Assembly (NCBI GenBank): GCA_041494445.1
Contig: JBGQAU010000001.1
Span: 42,065 to 106,064 of the forward strand
Direction: 5' to 3'
DNA length: 64,000 bases
Source: JAIQFR01 sp041494445
GTDB lineage: Bacteria > Acidobacteriota > Polarisedimenticolia > Polarisedimenticolales > JAIQFR01
The notes beneath the pieces are model-generated. The model was given only the letters and a program-made list of their open reading frames with translations, ran no database searches and was not told where the DNA came from. This document shows positions 1 through 8,119 of the stretch, piece by piece (positions within the stretch are counted from its first letter, which is position 1; every line of letters begins with the position of its first letter). Both the position numbers and the translations under genes were made by a program.

Positions 1-249
1 AAGCGGATCTACCTCGCGCGCGAGGACTACCCGCGCGCGCACGCCGCGGTGGACCGGCTCTTGATCGTCTCGCCGGACGACCACCGCGAGATCCGCGACC
101 GCGGCTTCCTGCACGCTCACCTCGGCCGGACCGACGCCGCGGTGGCCGACCTCGAGTCCTACCTGAGCCTCGCGCCGCGCGCTCCCGACGCCGAATCCGT
201 CCGCGGCCGCCTCGCCTGGCTCGTCCGCAAGACGTCGGAGATCAGTTAG
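1..249 (+). CDS. SirB1-like TPR protein, C-terminal end only (partial)
   Basis: The reading frame is open from the first base and ends in TAG at 247-249, so only the last 82 residues are present. They form TPR-like helices, with a pattern of the type RLLIVSPDD...RDRGFLHAHLGRTDAAVADLESYLSLAP. This arrangement closes proteins of the SirB1 / transglutaminase-like plus TPR family. The transglutaminase-like core, if present, lies upstream of the window. The internal ATG at 49 is not the true start because TPR-like sequence continues before it. A promoter for korA follows, so this is probably the last gene of its unit. Family assignment rests on the C-terminal TPR pattern alone. Confidence 0.6.
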   Translation, partial: KRIYLAREDYPRAHAAVDRLLIVSPDDHREIRDRGFLHAHLGRTDAAVADLESYLSLAPRAPDAESVRGRLAWLVRKTSEIS

Positions 250-267
250 CCCCTGACTCCCCGGGGT

Positions 268-296
268 TTGATCCGTCCTGCGCGATGAGACATAAT
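268..296 (+). promoter_or_regulatory. Sigma-70 type promoter of korAB
   Basis: A TTGATC hexamer at 268-273 is followed after exactly 17 bases by CATAAT at 291-296. This is a close match to the sigma-70 consensus and sits 43 bases before the chosen korA start. It also explains why the in-frame ATG at 285, which lies inside the promoter, should not be used. Confidence 0.6.
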
Positions 297-312
297 GGAC
301 CTGGTCGGTCCA
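296..312. promoter_or_regulatory. Operator-like inverted repeat downstream of the korAB -10
   Basis: TGGACC and GGTCCA (296-301 and 307-312) form a perfect 6-base inverted repeat around TGGTC. It starts on the last base of the -10 box and covers the expected transcription start. Position and symmetry suggest a repressor site, but no regulator is encoded beside it and the arms are short, so chance is possible. Confidence 0.35.
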
Positions 313-338
313 CTATTTGGGATTCGAGAAGGGAAGCC

Positions 339-2192
339 ATGGCCAGCGAGACGACATCCAACGGGACCAAGCCGGGCGTCGAGACGCTGGACCGCGTCGT
401 GATCCGTTTCGCCGGCGACTCCGGCGACGGAATGCAGCTCACCGGGACGCAGTTCACCGCGACCGCCGCCATCGTCGGCAACGACCTCGCGACCTTCCCC
501 GACTACCCCGCGGAGATCCGCGCTCCCGCCGGGACGCTGCCGGGCGTGTCGGGGTACCAGGTCAACTTCGCCTCGGAGGACATTTTCACGCCCGGCGACG
601 CGCCGGACGTGCTGGTGGCGATGAACCCGGCGGCGCTCAAAGTCAATCTCAAGGACCTCAAGGCGGGTGGGATCCTCGTCGTGAACTCCGACGCGTTCCG
701 GGAGTCCGACCTGGCGAAGGCGGGGTACCAGGGGAACCCGCTCGAGGACGGCTCCCTCGACGGCTACCGCCTGGTCCGGGTCGAGATGAACCGCCTCACG
801 CGCTCGGCGCTCGAGGGAACCGGGCTGCCGCAGCGGACGATGGACCGCTCGAAGAACTTCTTCGCCCTCGGGATGATGTACTACCTGTACAACCGGCCTC
901 TCGAGGTCTCCCTGCGGTGGATCGAGGAGAAGTTCGCCTCAGAGCCGGAGATCGCGGCGGCCAACCGGCTCGCGCTCAAGGCGGGGTACGCGTACTGCGA
1001 GGCGAGCGAGATCTTCCACGACACCTACGAGGTCCCGGCGGCCCGCCTGGCACCGGGCACGTACCGCAACGTGAACGGGAACCAGGCGCTCGCGTTGGGG
1101 TTCGTGGCCGCGTCGCGGAAGAGCGGGCTTCCGCTCTTCCAGGGGTCGTACCCGATCACGCCGGCATCGGACATCCTGCACGAGCTGGCCGCGTACAAGA
1201 ATTTCGGCGTGATCACGTTCCAGGCGGAGGACGAGATCGCGGCGATCGGCGCGGCGCTGGGCGCCTCGTTCGCGGGGTCGCTCGCGATCACGACCACGAG
1301 CGGGCCGGGCCTCGCCCTCAAGAGCGAGTTCGTCGGGCTCGCCGTGATGGTCGAGCTGCCGCTCGTGGTGGTGGACATCCAGCGCGGCGGCCCTTCGACG
1401 GGCCTTCCGACCAAGACCGAGCAGGCCGACCTCCTCCAGGCGCTCCACGGCCGGCACGGCGAGGCCCCGTGCGTGGTGCTGGCCGCCCGCTCCCCCGCCG
1501 ACTGTTTCGAGTGCGCTTACGAGGCAAGCCGCCTCGCGGTCCGGCACATGACGCCGGTGCTGCTCCTCTCGGACGGGTTCATCGCGAACGGCGCCGAGCC
1601 CTGGCGCATTCCGGCGGTCGAGGATCTCCCGCCGATCCCGGTCGCCTTCCGCACCGATCCCGAAGGGTTCCTGCCGTACGCCCGCGACCCCGAGACCCTG
1701 GCCCGTCCCTGGGCGATACCCGGCACGCCGCGGCTTGAGCACCGGATCGGGGGGCTCGAGAAGTCGGACGGGGCCGGAAACGTCTCGTACGAGCCGCTGA
1801 ACCACGAGCGGATGGTCCGCCTGAGGGCCGAGAAGATCGCGCGGGTCGCCCTCGATATCCCGCCCGCGAGTCCCTCGGGCGACCACGAGGGCGGCTTGCT
1901 CGTGGTCGGCTGGGGCTCCACGTACGGTTCGATCACCGCGGCGGTCCGCCGCGCCCGCGCGGAGGGAAAGCGCGTGAGCCGTCTCCACCTGCGCTATCTC
2001 AATCCGCTCCCCTCGAACCTGGGCGAGGTGCTCTCACAGTACGACAGGATCCTGGTCCCGGAGATGAACCTGGGCCAGCTCGCGTTCGTGCTCCGTGGCC
2101 GGTACCTGAGGGAGATCGTCTCCCAATCGAAAGTCGAGGGGCAGCCGTTCCGCGAGAGCGAGATCCTCGACCGCATCCGCGAGATCGCGTAG
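339..2192 (+). CDS. korA: 2-oxoacid:ferredoxin oxidoreductase, fused gamma-alpha subunit (KorA type)
   Basis: 617 aa. With KorB it oxidatively decarboxylates a 2-oxoacid (most likely 2-oxoglutarate) to the acyl-CoA and reduces ferredoxin. The N-terminal ~190 residues are the gamma domain (opening with VVIRFAGDSGDGMQLTG). The rest is the PorA-type alpha subunit with the pyrimidine-binding region (GSYPITPASDILHELA, then FQAEDEIAAIGAALGASFAG and TTTSGPGLALKSE) and the C-terminal domain II (LRYLNPLP). The start at 339 is preceded by GAAGGGAAG; an upstream ATG at 285 lies in the promoter. KorB follows after 9 bases with its SD overlapping this stop, so they form an operon. The enzyme would feed 2-oxoacids from amino-acid breakdown into reduced ferredoxin. 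Exact substrate is inferred. Confidence 0.93.
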   Translation: MASETTSNGTKPGVETLDRVVIRFAGDSGDGMQLTGTQFTATAAIVGNDLATFPDYPAEIRAPAGTLPGVSGYQVNFASEDIFTPGDAPDVLVAMNPAALKVNLKDLKAGGILVVNSDAFRESDLAKAGYQGNPLEDGSLDGYRLVRVEMNRLTRSALEGTGLPQRTMDRSKNFFALGMMYYLYNRPLEVSLRWIEEKFASEPEIAAANRLALKAGYAYCEASEIFHDTYEVPAARLAPGTYRNVNGNQALALGFVAASRKSGLPLFQGSYPITPASDILHELAAYKNFGVITFQAEDEIAAIGAALGASFAGSLAITTTSGPGLALKSEFVGLAVMVELPLVVVDIQRGGPSTGLPTKTEQADLLQALHGRHGEAPCVVLAARSPADCFECAYEASRLAVRHMTPVLLLSDGFIANGAEPWRIPAVEDLPPIPVAFRTDPEGFLPYARDPETLARPWAIPGTPRLEHRIGGLEKSDGAGNVSYEPLNHERMVRLRAEKIARVALDIPPASPSGDHEGGLLVVGWGSTYGSITAAVRRARAEGKRVSRLHLRYLNPLPSNLGEVLSQYDRILVPEMNLGQLAFVLRGRYLREIVSQSKVEGQPFRESEILDRIREIA

Positions 2193-2201
2193 GAGGCCGG
2201 C

Positions 2202-3215
2202 ATGGGCGCGCCGACGGCTCTGACGAAGAAGGACTTCGTTTCCGACCAGGAGGTCCGCTGGTGTCCGGGGTGCGGGGACTACGCGATCCTGAGCGCGGCC
2301 CAGCAGGTCTTCCCCGAACTGGGCGTCCCTCGCGAGAGGTTCGTGGTGGTCTCGGGGATCGGCTGCTCGAGTCGCTTCCCGTACTACATGAACACTTACG
2401 GCTTCCACGCCATCCATGGCCGCGCGCCCGCGATCGCCACCGGCATCAAGATCGCGAACCCCGACCTTTCGGTCTGGATCGCGACCGGGGACGGCGATGC
2501 GCTGTCTATCGGCGGGAACCATGTGATCCACACGCTCCGCCGCAACCTCGACATCAAGATCCTGATGTTCAACAACCGGATCTACGGACTGACCAAGGGG
2601 CAGCTTTCGCCGACCTCCGAGATGGGTAAGAAGACGAAGTCGACACCGTACGGCTCCGTCGATCGTCCGTTCAACCCCGTCGCCCTGGCGCTGGGCGCCG
2701 ACGCGACCTTCGTCGCCCGGAGCGTGGACGTCAACGCGCCGCACCTCAAGGAGGTGATCCGCGCGGCCGCCGACCATCGGGGCGCCGCGTTCGTCGAGAT
2801 CCTCCAGAACTGCAACATCTTCAACGACGGCGCCTGGAGCGAGTTCCGTGAGAAGGATCGGCGGGACGAGCACGTGGTTGAGCTCCGGCAGGGGGAGCCG
2901 CTCGTGTTCGGGAAGAGCCGCGATCGGGGGATAAGGCTCGCAGGTTGCCACCGGCCGGAAGTCGTGACGCTGGGGAGCGGCGTCACAGAGAAGGACCTGC
3001 TCGTGCACGACGAGCAGGCCCCCCTCGGTTATGCGTTCATGCTCGCGCACATGCAGCCGCCGGAGTTCCCGCTCCCGATCGGGGTATTCCGCCGTGCCGT
3101 GCTTCCGACGCTCGAGGCCGCGATCCACGAGCAGATCGGCGCCATCACGGCGAAGAAGGGTCCGGGCGACCTCGGGAAGCTGCTGCGCTCGGGCGACGTG
3201 TGGGAGGTCAAGTAG
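2202..3215 (+). CDS. korB: 2-oxoacid:ferredoxin oxidoreductase, beta subunit (KorB type)
   Basis: 337 aa, the thiamine-diphosphate-binding partner of the upstream gamma-alpha subunit. Visible signatures are WCPGCGDYAIL near residues 21-31, the conserved GIGCSSRFPYY segment, the TPP/Mg motif GDGDALSIGGNH, and NNRIYGLTKGQLSPTS, which is characteristic of the KorB branch. The C-terminal region (GYAFMLAHMQPPEFPLPIGVF) is also typical. An AGGAGG Shine-Dalgarno overlaps the korA stop codon, so translation is likely coupled. The next gene is convergent, 32 bases away. Function in the cytoplasm is clear; 2-oxoglutarate rather than pyruvate or another 2-oxoacid is the likeliest substrate but is not proven here. 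Confidence 0.93.
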   Translation: MGAPTALTKKDFVSDQEVRWCPGCGDYAILSAAQQVFPELGVPRERFVVVSGIGCSSRFPYYMNTYGFHAIHGRAPAIATGIKIANPDLSVWIATGDGDALSIGGNHVIHTLRRNLDIKILMFNNRIYGLTKGQLSPTSEMGKKTKSTPYGSVDRPFNPVALALGADATFVARSVDVNAPHLKEVIRAAADHRGAAFVEILQNCNIFNDGAWSEFREKDRRDEHVVELRQGEPLVFGKSRDRGIRLAGCHRPEVVTLGSGVTEKDLLVHDEQAPLGYAFMLAHMQPPEFPLPIGVFRRAVLPTLEAAIHEQIGAITAKKGPGDLGKLLRSGDVWEVK

Positions 3216-3247
3216 GCGGCGCCCGAGCGGGGCCTCTCAGACGCGAC

Positions 3248-3865
3248 TCACGGCGCCGCGGCTCCGGACGCGCGGACGGAACCTCTCCCGTGCACGATCT
3301 CAAAGTCGAAGCGGATGTCCAGGTAGACCGGTACCAGCTCCATCGACGTGGCACGTCTGTAGTCGGGCTTGCCGTCCCCGTCGAGATCGTTCCCTTCCTC
3401 GGTCCGGAGGAGCACCGCCGGCTCGAACTTCCAAGCCCCCACCGCGGCCTCCGCGGAGCCCCGGAACTCGTCGGCGAACGGGCCCTCCATCTCGGGAACC
3501 AGCGGGCTGGGGCCGATGGTCTCGACATCTCCCCTGGGGCCGACAACGAAGCGCAGTCCGGCGTGGCCGCCGGCGCCGGCGGCCAGCGCGACGGCGGGGT
3601 ACTCCGGCATTCGGTTATCGCTCCTCGGCTCCGGAGGACGGAGTTCGGTGTCGGCCGGCAAGGCGAGGGCAGGGTTCTTCGGATCGAACACGAACCTCGA
3701 GGTCGCCCGTCCGCGGAGGTCGGGGACGGTCGGTCGAGCCCCGGCATCCCCGCGGGAGCGCCCCCGGGCCGCGCAACCTGAGTCGAGCGACACGACGAGC
3801 AGCAAGGAAGCGAGCGGCGCGGCGGCGCGTGAGAAGCAGCGGGGATGCCAAGAGCGGGGTCGCAT
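3248..3865 (-). CDS. Secreted lipoprotein with TonB C-terminal-like domain
   Basis: 205 aa. The N-terminus has basic residues, a hydrophobic stretch and a lipobox-like LDSGC near residues 27-31, so it is probably a lipoprotein. Residues ~95-200 resemble a TonB C-terminal / energy-transducer domain: YPAVALAAGAGGHAGLRFVVGPRGDVE, then AAVGAWKFEPAV. This domain contacts outer-membrane receptors in true TonB, but here there is no N-terminal anchor coupled to ExbBD, so a role in envelope signalling or assembly is as likely. It starts 4 bases after the stop of the other TonB-like gene and is last in the ECF sigma operon. Ordinary codon use. Confidence 0.7.
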   Translation of the reverse strand: MRPRSWHPRCFSRAAAPLASLLLVVSLDSGCAARGRSRGDAGARPTVPDLRGRATSRFVFDPKNPALALPADTELRPPEPRSDNRMPEYPAVALAAGAGGHAGLRFVVGPRGDVETIGPSPLVPEMEGPFADEFRGSAEAAVGAWKFEPAVLLRTEEGNDLDGDGKPDYRRATSMELVPVYLDIRFDFEIVHGRGSVRASGAAAP

Positions 3866-3869
3866 GGCC

Positions 3870-4814
3870 TCAGCTCAGCGTGAACTCGATCTGGATCGTG
3901 AAGTAGATCGGCACCGCTCGGCCGTCGAAGCGGGCCGGCTCGTAGCGCCACTGCTGCACCGCCTCCACCGAAGCGGCGGCGAGATCCTCGCAGCCAGGCG
4001 GCACGCGCAGCACCTGCACCGCCCGTGGAACCCCCTCGGTGTCGATCACCGCTTGCAGCAGGATCCGGCCGCTCCTCTTTTCCTTGCGGGCCGTTTTCGG
4101 GTACACCGGGTCGACCTTGCGAATCCGATTGGGCGGCTCGACGCGGAGGTCCCCGGTAAGGACCTCGATCTTCTGCACCCGCTCCAGCCGCTCCCTCACC
4201 GCTTCCGAATCCATAGGCGTCACGGCAACGACGATCCACTCCCCGTCGATCGGCGACGGGGCCGCGATCGCCACCGTCCGCTCGCTTCCGGCCAGTAGGC
4301 GCGCCTCGGCCAGAGGCTGCCCCTTCCCGCCGGGGCCGTCGATCGTCAGGGAGATCTCGTGGATGCGGTCGGGACCCGCGGGCGCTTCGGCCAAGAATCG
4401 CAGCTCGGCCCAGGTCTGCCCCGGGTAGATCGTCCCTTCGAATCGCGCCTCGCCGCTAGAGTCGGGGCTGACGATGAAGCCGGTCACCGCTTCGGCCCGT
4501 TCTCCACCCAACACTCGCGCGAGCGCATCAATCTGCCCGGGCGTTCCCCAGGCCTCCTCGTCGGGCAGGACGATCGGCGTCCCGCAGAACTTCGCGCATC
4601 CGTACCCCACGCCGCGCGGCGAGGCGGTTCCCGCGACCCGCACCACGCGCAGGTGGTACGCGAAGCGCGTGGGGTCTTGGCTCCCTCCCGCCCCCGTCGG
4701 GGGCGCGCCCGTCGTCCCCTGTCGTTCCGACGCCCCGAGCCCGACCCCGGCCGCCAGCGCGATCCCGGTGACCGTCAGCCATGCGATGCCCGCGACCTTC
4801 GCCACCTTTCTCAT
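3870..4814 (-). CDS. Secreted protein with TonB C-terminal domain
   Basis: 314 aa. A signal peptide (hydrophobic residues ~8-28, ending near GLGASE) is followed by a ~200-residue middle region with a GCAKFCG cysteine pair. The C-terminal TonB-like domain contains VDPVYPKTARKEKRSGRILLQAVIDTEG followed by AVQQWRYEPARFDG and PIYFTIQIEFTLS. Its ATG overlaps the stop of the anti-sigma-like gene (ATGA at 4814-4811), so translation is coupled. Two TonB-domain proteins under an ECF sigma/anti-sigma pair suggest an envelope function regulated with them. The middle region is not recognised. Confidence 0.75.
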   Translation of the reverse strand: MRKVAKVAGIAWLTVTGIALAAGVGLGASERQGTTGAPPTGAGGSQDPTRFAYHLRVVRVAGTASPRGVGYGCAKFCGTPIVLPDEEAWGTPGQIDALARVLGGERAEAVTGFIVSPDSSGEARFEGTIYPGQTWAELRFLAEAPAGPDRIHEISLTIDGPGGKGQPLAEARLLAGSERTVAIAAPSPIDGEWIVVAVTPMDSEAVRERLERVQKIEVLTGDLRVEPPNRIRKVDPVYPKTARKEKRSGRILLQAVIDTEGVPRAVQVLRVPPGCEDLAAASVEAVQQWRYEPARFDGRAVPIYFTIQIEFTLS

Positions 4815-5149
4815 CGGATGCCCCCCTCCGAACGCGGCTCGGGCGTCGCGCCCGGGACCGCGACGACCACGATCGATCCGGCCGCCGGCGAGTCGATCAC
4901 CCTGACCCGAGCGTCGCGGCCTCCGAGACGCAACGCGAGCACTTCGACGGGCGCGCGCGGGTGCTGCGGCACCTCCCGGGGAAGCAAGAAGCGTCCCGCG
5001 ACGAGCACCGCCACGAGAGCCGCCGCCGCCGCGAGCCCCCAGACGATGGGTCGCGCCGCCTTCGGCCGCCGCCGGGGCGGAGGCAGCGAGGCGGCGACCT
5101 CCGTCACGACTTCCCTGAGCAGCCCGATTCCGTCCCGCTCTTCGTTCAT
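4811..5149 (-). CDS. Small anti-sigma-like membrane protein
   Basis: 112 aa with one clear membrane helix at about residues 35-52 (IVWGLAAAAALVAVLVAG), a short cytoplasmic N-terminus and an ~55-residue C-terminal part that would be periplasmic. Its ATG overlaps the sigma factor stop (ATGA at 5149-5146) and its own stop overlaps the next ATG. That position, just after an ECF sigma gene, and the single-span layout are those of an anti-sigma factor. I see no zinc-finger HxxxCxxC motif, so it would be a non-canonical anti-sigma factor. Assignment is by context, not by a recognised domain. Confidence 0.6.
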   Translation of the reverse strand: MNEERDGIGLLREVVTEVAASLPPPRRRPKAARPIVWGLAAAAALVAVLVAGRFLLPREVPQHPRAPVEVLALRLGGRDARVRVIDSPAAGSIVVVAVPGATPEPRSEGGIR

Positions 5150-5736
5150 CGACGTGCCTCCAACGGCGGCCGGACCTCGAGGGCGGCGCGGGCGAGGCGA
5201 GCGCGGGCGTCCCGCGCGATGGACCGCACGCCTCCCGCCGTGATACCGAGCAACCGGCCCGTGTCCTCGGCCGTGAGCTCGCCGATCTCGTAGAGCGCGA
5301 TCACCTCGCGCTGCCCCTCGGTGAGTGCACCGAGGAGTCGAGTCAGCGTGAGCCGCGCCTCGACGGCGTCCATCGGCCGCGGCCTCGCACCCCACCGGAT
5401 CAGGACGCCGAAGCGCTCGGCCAGTCTCCGGCGACGCCGCTCCGCGCGAAACGAGTTCCTTGCCCGCCGGACGAGGGACGTGGAGAGCCACGCCTCGATG
5501 GTCCCCTTCCCCGGATCGAACGATTCCAGCCGCCGGTGCGCAGCGAAGAGCGCGTCCTGAACGAGGTCCGGCACGTCGTCCGGCGGGATGCCGATCGCCA
5601 GCGCGACTCGCGAGAGGCGCGGCCGCAACGCCGCCCAGAGCCGATCCGCCGCCCCGGCGTCGCCCTGCCTCGCCCGGAGCGCGAGGGCCGTGAGATCCTC
5701 TTTTTTCGGACCCGGCAGGTCGTTGCTCGGTGCCAT
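5146..5736 (-). CDS. ECF-type RNA polymerase sigma factor
   Basis: 196 aa, typical size for an ECF sigma factor. Region 2 is visible in the first half (ARQGDAGAADRLWAAL, then DVPDLVQDALFAAHRRLESFDPGKG and EAWLSTSLVRRARNSFRAERRRRRL). Region 4 lies near residues 125-185 (LTEGQREVIALYEIGELTAEDTGRLL, then GGVRSIARDARARLARA). The ATG at 5736 is preferred because the 47 in-frame codons upstream read as low-complexity sequence in the divergent intergenic region. It heads a four-gene operon whose genes overlap or nearly abut: sigma, anti-sigma-like protein, two TonB-domain proteins. It is divergent from the repeat protein at 5870, which may be one of its targets. Confidence 0.87.
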   Translation of the reverse strand: MAPSNDLPGPKKEDLTALALRARQGDAGAADRLWAALRPRLSRVALAIGIPPDDVPDLVQDALFAAHRRLESFDPGKGTIEAWLSTSLVRRARNSFRAERRRRRLAERFGVLIRWGARPRPMDAVEARLTLTRLLGALTEGQREVIALYEIGELTAEDTGRLLGITAGGVRSIARDARARLARAALEVRPPLEARR

Positions 5737-5869
5737 TGCCGCCTCCGAGCGGGCCGCCCATCCCCGCCGCCTCGATCCTTCATACACCGGAACCGGGGGA
5801 AACGTGCGGGGTCGCCGTCGTCCTCCGGAACGGTGATATGTTTCGGCACCCCCAACGGAGGCCGGACAC

Positions 5870-8110
5870 ATGACCATCCGCCCCCTTCCCCGCCGCCTCG
5901 CGGTCCTCGCCGGGGCTCTTGCTCTCTCCGCGGTCCTCGCGACCGCCCGCGGCGCATCATCGACCGCGCCTCACCCCGCCGACCCTCTCGACGACGCGCT
6001 CGCATCGGCTGGAATCCCGCCCGGCCGGCTCGGATTCGAGCCCGAGGGGACGTGGCTCCGATACCCGGACCCGCGGCAGGTGCCGTACGTCAACCGGATG
6101 TTCTCCGACCTGTTCGCGCATCCGGACAGGATCGACGACACGCTCCGGCTGATGGCGCAAGCGGCGCGCGACTTCCTGTCGCCCGCCTACCGCACCGCCA
6201 AGGACGACGGGCTGTTCCGCGCCGCGTACTTCACCGGCTGGGACCTCAGGCTCTCGGGGCACCGCGAGTACACGGCGGCGCTCGACGACAAGGCTCCCGC
6301 GGGTCCCGGCGCCGAGGACCCGCTCGTTTTCGCGGTGGAGCGGCTCTACCGCGACCTGGGCCTCCCCTTCGACCTCGTCCGCCTCGACAAACCGGCCGAC
6401 TTCCCGCGCCACCGGGAGGACGCGAGGACGGCGGCGGCGAAGCTCGATCCCGAGCTTCGGGCCATCGTCGCCCAGGCGGTGCTCGACCTCGCCGACGCGC
6501 TCCGATGGCACCGGATCGCCTTCGCGAAGGTCGACGGGAAGGACATGATCGCGGTCGCGAAGCTCCGGGACCTGGGCGCGACGCAGTTCGACGGGATGGA
6601 GTACCACCCGGAGTGCGACCGAGTCGCGCGCGACCTGGACGAGCGGGCGCTGAACACCTCGTCTCGCAAGGTCGTCGCGGCGGGCGAGCGGCTCGTGAAA
6701 TCGCTCCAGGCGTGGGTGGCGGCGACCAAGGCGGATCTCGCGACGCAGCACTTCGACCTCGTCACCCCCGCGGGGCGGATCGTGGTGTCCGGGTCCGGGA
6801 ACGACACTCACGAGGAGCCGGACCTCCTGCTCCTCGTGGACCTCGGCGGGGACGACGTGTACCGGGGCGGAATCGGGGGCAACACGCCTACGCAATCGGT
6901 CACGCTGGCCGTGGATCTCGCGGGGAACGACCGCTACCTCGCGGAGGACGAGCGCTCGAACGCCCAGGGGAGCGGGATTCTCGGCACCGGCGTCCTGATC
7001 GACGCGGCCGGCGACGACGTTTACCGGGCATATGGCTCGTCGCAAGGATACGGCCTCTTCGGCACCGGGCTCCTCGCCGATCTCGCCGGCAACGACCGTT
7101 ACGAGCTGACCGTGGAAGGCCAGGGGGCGGCGGAGTTCGGCGTCGGGCTGCTCTTCGATCTCGCGGGGAGCGACTCGTACCGGATCGTGAGCGGGGGCCA
7201 GGGGTTCGGCGGCGTGGGGAACGGCATCGGGACGCTGGTGGACCTCGGCGGGAACGACTCCTACTTCGCGGAGCCGGACTCGTCGAAGGCGTACCGTCCC
7301 GACGACCACTCGCAGCTCAAGGTCAACTACTCGTACGCGCAGGGTGCGGCCGCGGGAAGGCGCGGTGACCTCGAGGACGGCCACTCGTGGGCGGGCGGCG
7401 TCGGCACGCTGATCGATCTCGGCGGGAACGACACCTATCGCTCCGGGAACTGGTCGGCGGGCTCGGGGTACTGGTACGGGATCGGCTGGCTCTACGACGC
7501 GTCGGGCGACGATCTCTACAGCGCGTCGGTTTTCTCCCTCGCCTCCGGCGCGCACTTCTGCATCGGGGCGCTGATCGACGAGCGAGGGAACGACCGGTAC
7601 GAGGGGTACGGCGACTCGCACACCGGCATGGCCTTCGGGCACGACTTCACGATAGCGCTCCTCTACGACGGCGCCGGGAACGACGTCTACCGCTACGGCG
7701 CCGACGGCTTCGGGTACGCGATCAACATGAGCCTCGCGATGCTCGTGGACGCGGGAGGCGACGACACGTACGTCCTCGACCGCGGGAAGGAAGGGTTCGG
7801 GGTCACGAACTTCACCGCGGCGGATCTCACGCCCAACGTGACCCGGAACTATCTCGCCTGGCCGGTCGAGGTCGGGCTCTTCCTCGACGCCGGCGGGAAA
7901 GACCGGTATCTGGAGCGCGATCCCGCGACCGGACAGGAAGCCCCTTCGGCCGCGCGAAAGGACGGCGTGCGCATCCTGAGGCCCGCCTCCCCCGCTCGCG
8001 ATGCGGACGGCCGGTACGCCGGGATCTTCTTCGACCGGCCCGGCGCGTCCCCGCGGCCGATCGATTGGTTCCGCTTCCGCTGGTCGCCGATGCCTGCGCC
8101 GGCCCAGTGA
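5870..8110 (+). CDS. Secreted protein with twelve D-x-x-G-[ND]-D-x-Y repeats, unknown function
   Basis: 746 aa. A signal peptide (residues 1-28, ending ATARGAS) is followed by a mostly helical region to about residue 300 that I do not recognise. From 323 to 680 a short motif, hydrophobic-D-x-x-G-[NDSK]-D-x-Y, recurs twelve times: 323, 348, 377, 403, 429, 457, 515, 542, 569, 599, 626 and 672, usually 25-30 residues apart. The regular spacing, the glycine-rich turns between copies (GSGILGTGVLI, FGTGLLA) and the acidic residues suggest a beta-solenoid, perhaps binding calcium like RTX proteins, but the motif differs from GGxGxDxLx. The gene is divergent from the ECF sigma operon. Function unknown; export is well supported. 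Confidence 0.85.
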   Translation: MTIRPLPRRLAVLAGALALSAVLATARGASSTAPHPADPLDDALASAGIPPGRLGFEPEGTWLRYPDPRQVPYVNRMFSDLFAHPDRIDDTLRLMAQAARDFLSPAYRTAKDDGLFRAAYFTGWDLRLSGHREYTAALDDKAPAGPGAEDPLVFAVERLYRDLGLPFDLVRLDKPADFPRHREDARTAAAKLDPELRAIVAQAVLDLADALRWHRIAFAKVDGKDMIAVAKLRDLGATQFDGMEYHPECDRVARDLDERALNTSSRKVVAAGERLVKSLQAWVAATKADLATQHFDLVTPAGRIVVSGSGNDTHEEPDLLLLVDLGGDDVYRGGIGGNTPTQSVTLAVDLAGNDRYLAEDERSNAQGSGILGTGVLIDAAGDDVYRAYGSSQGYGLFGTGLLADLAGNDRYELTVEGQGAAEFGVGLLFDLAGSDSYRIVSGGQGFGGVGNGIGTLVDLGGNDSYFAEPDSSKAYRPDDHSQLKVNYSYAQGAAAGRRGDLEDGHSWAGGVGTLIDLGGNDTYRSGNWSAGSGYWYGIGWLYDASGDDLYSASVFSLASGAHFCIGALIDERGNDRYEGYGDSHTGMAFGHDFTIALLYDGAGNDVYRYGADGFGYAINMSLAMLVDAGGDDTYVLDRGKEGFGVTNFTAADLTPNVTRNYLAWPVEVGLFLDAGGKDRYLERDPATGQEAPSAARKDGVRILRPASPARDADGRYAGIFFDRPGASPRPIDWFRFRWSPMPAPAQ

Positions 8111-8119
8111 TCCGCGAGA

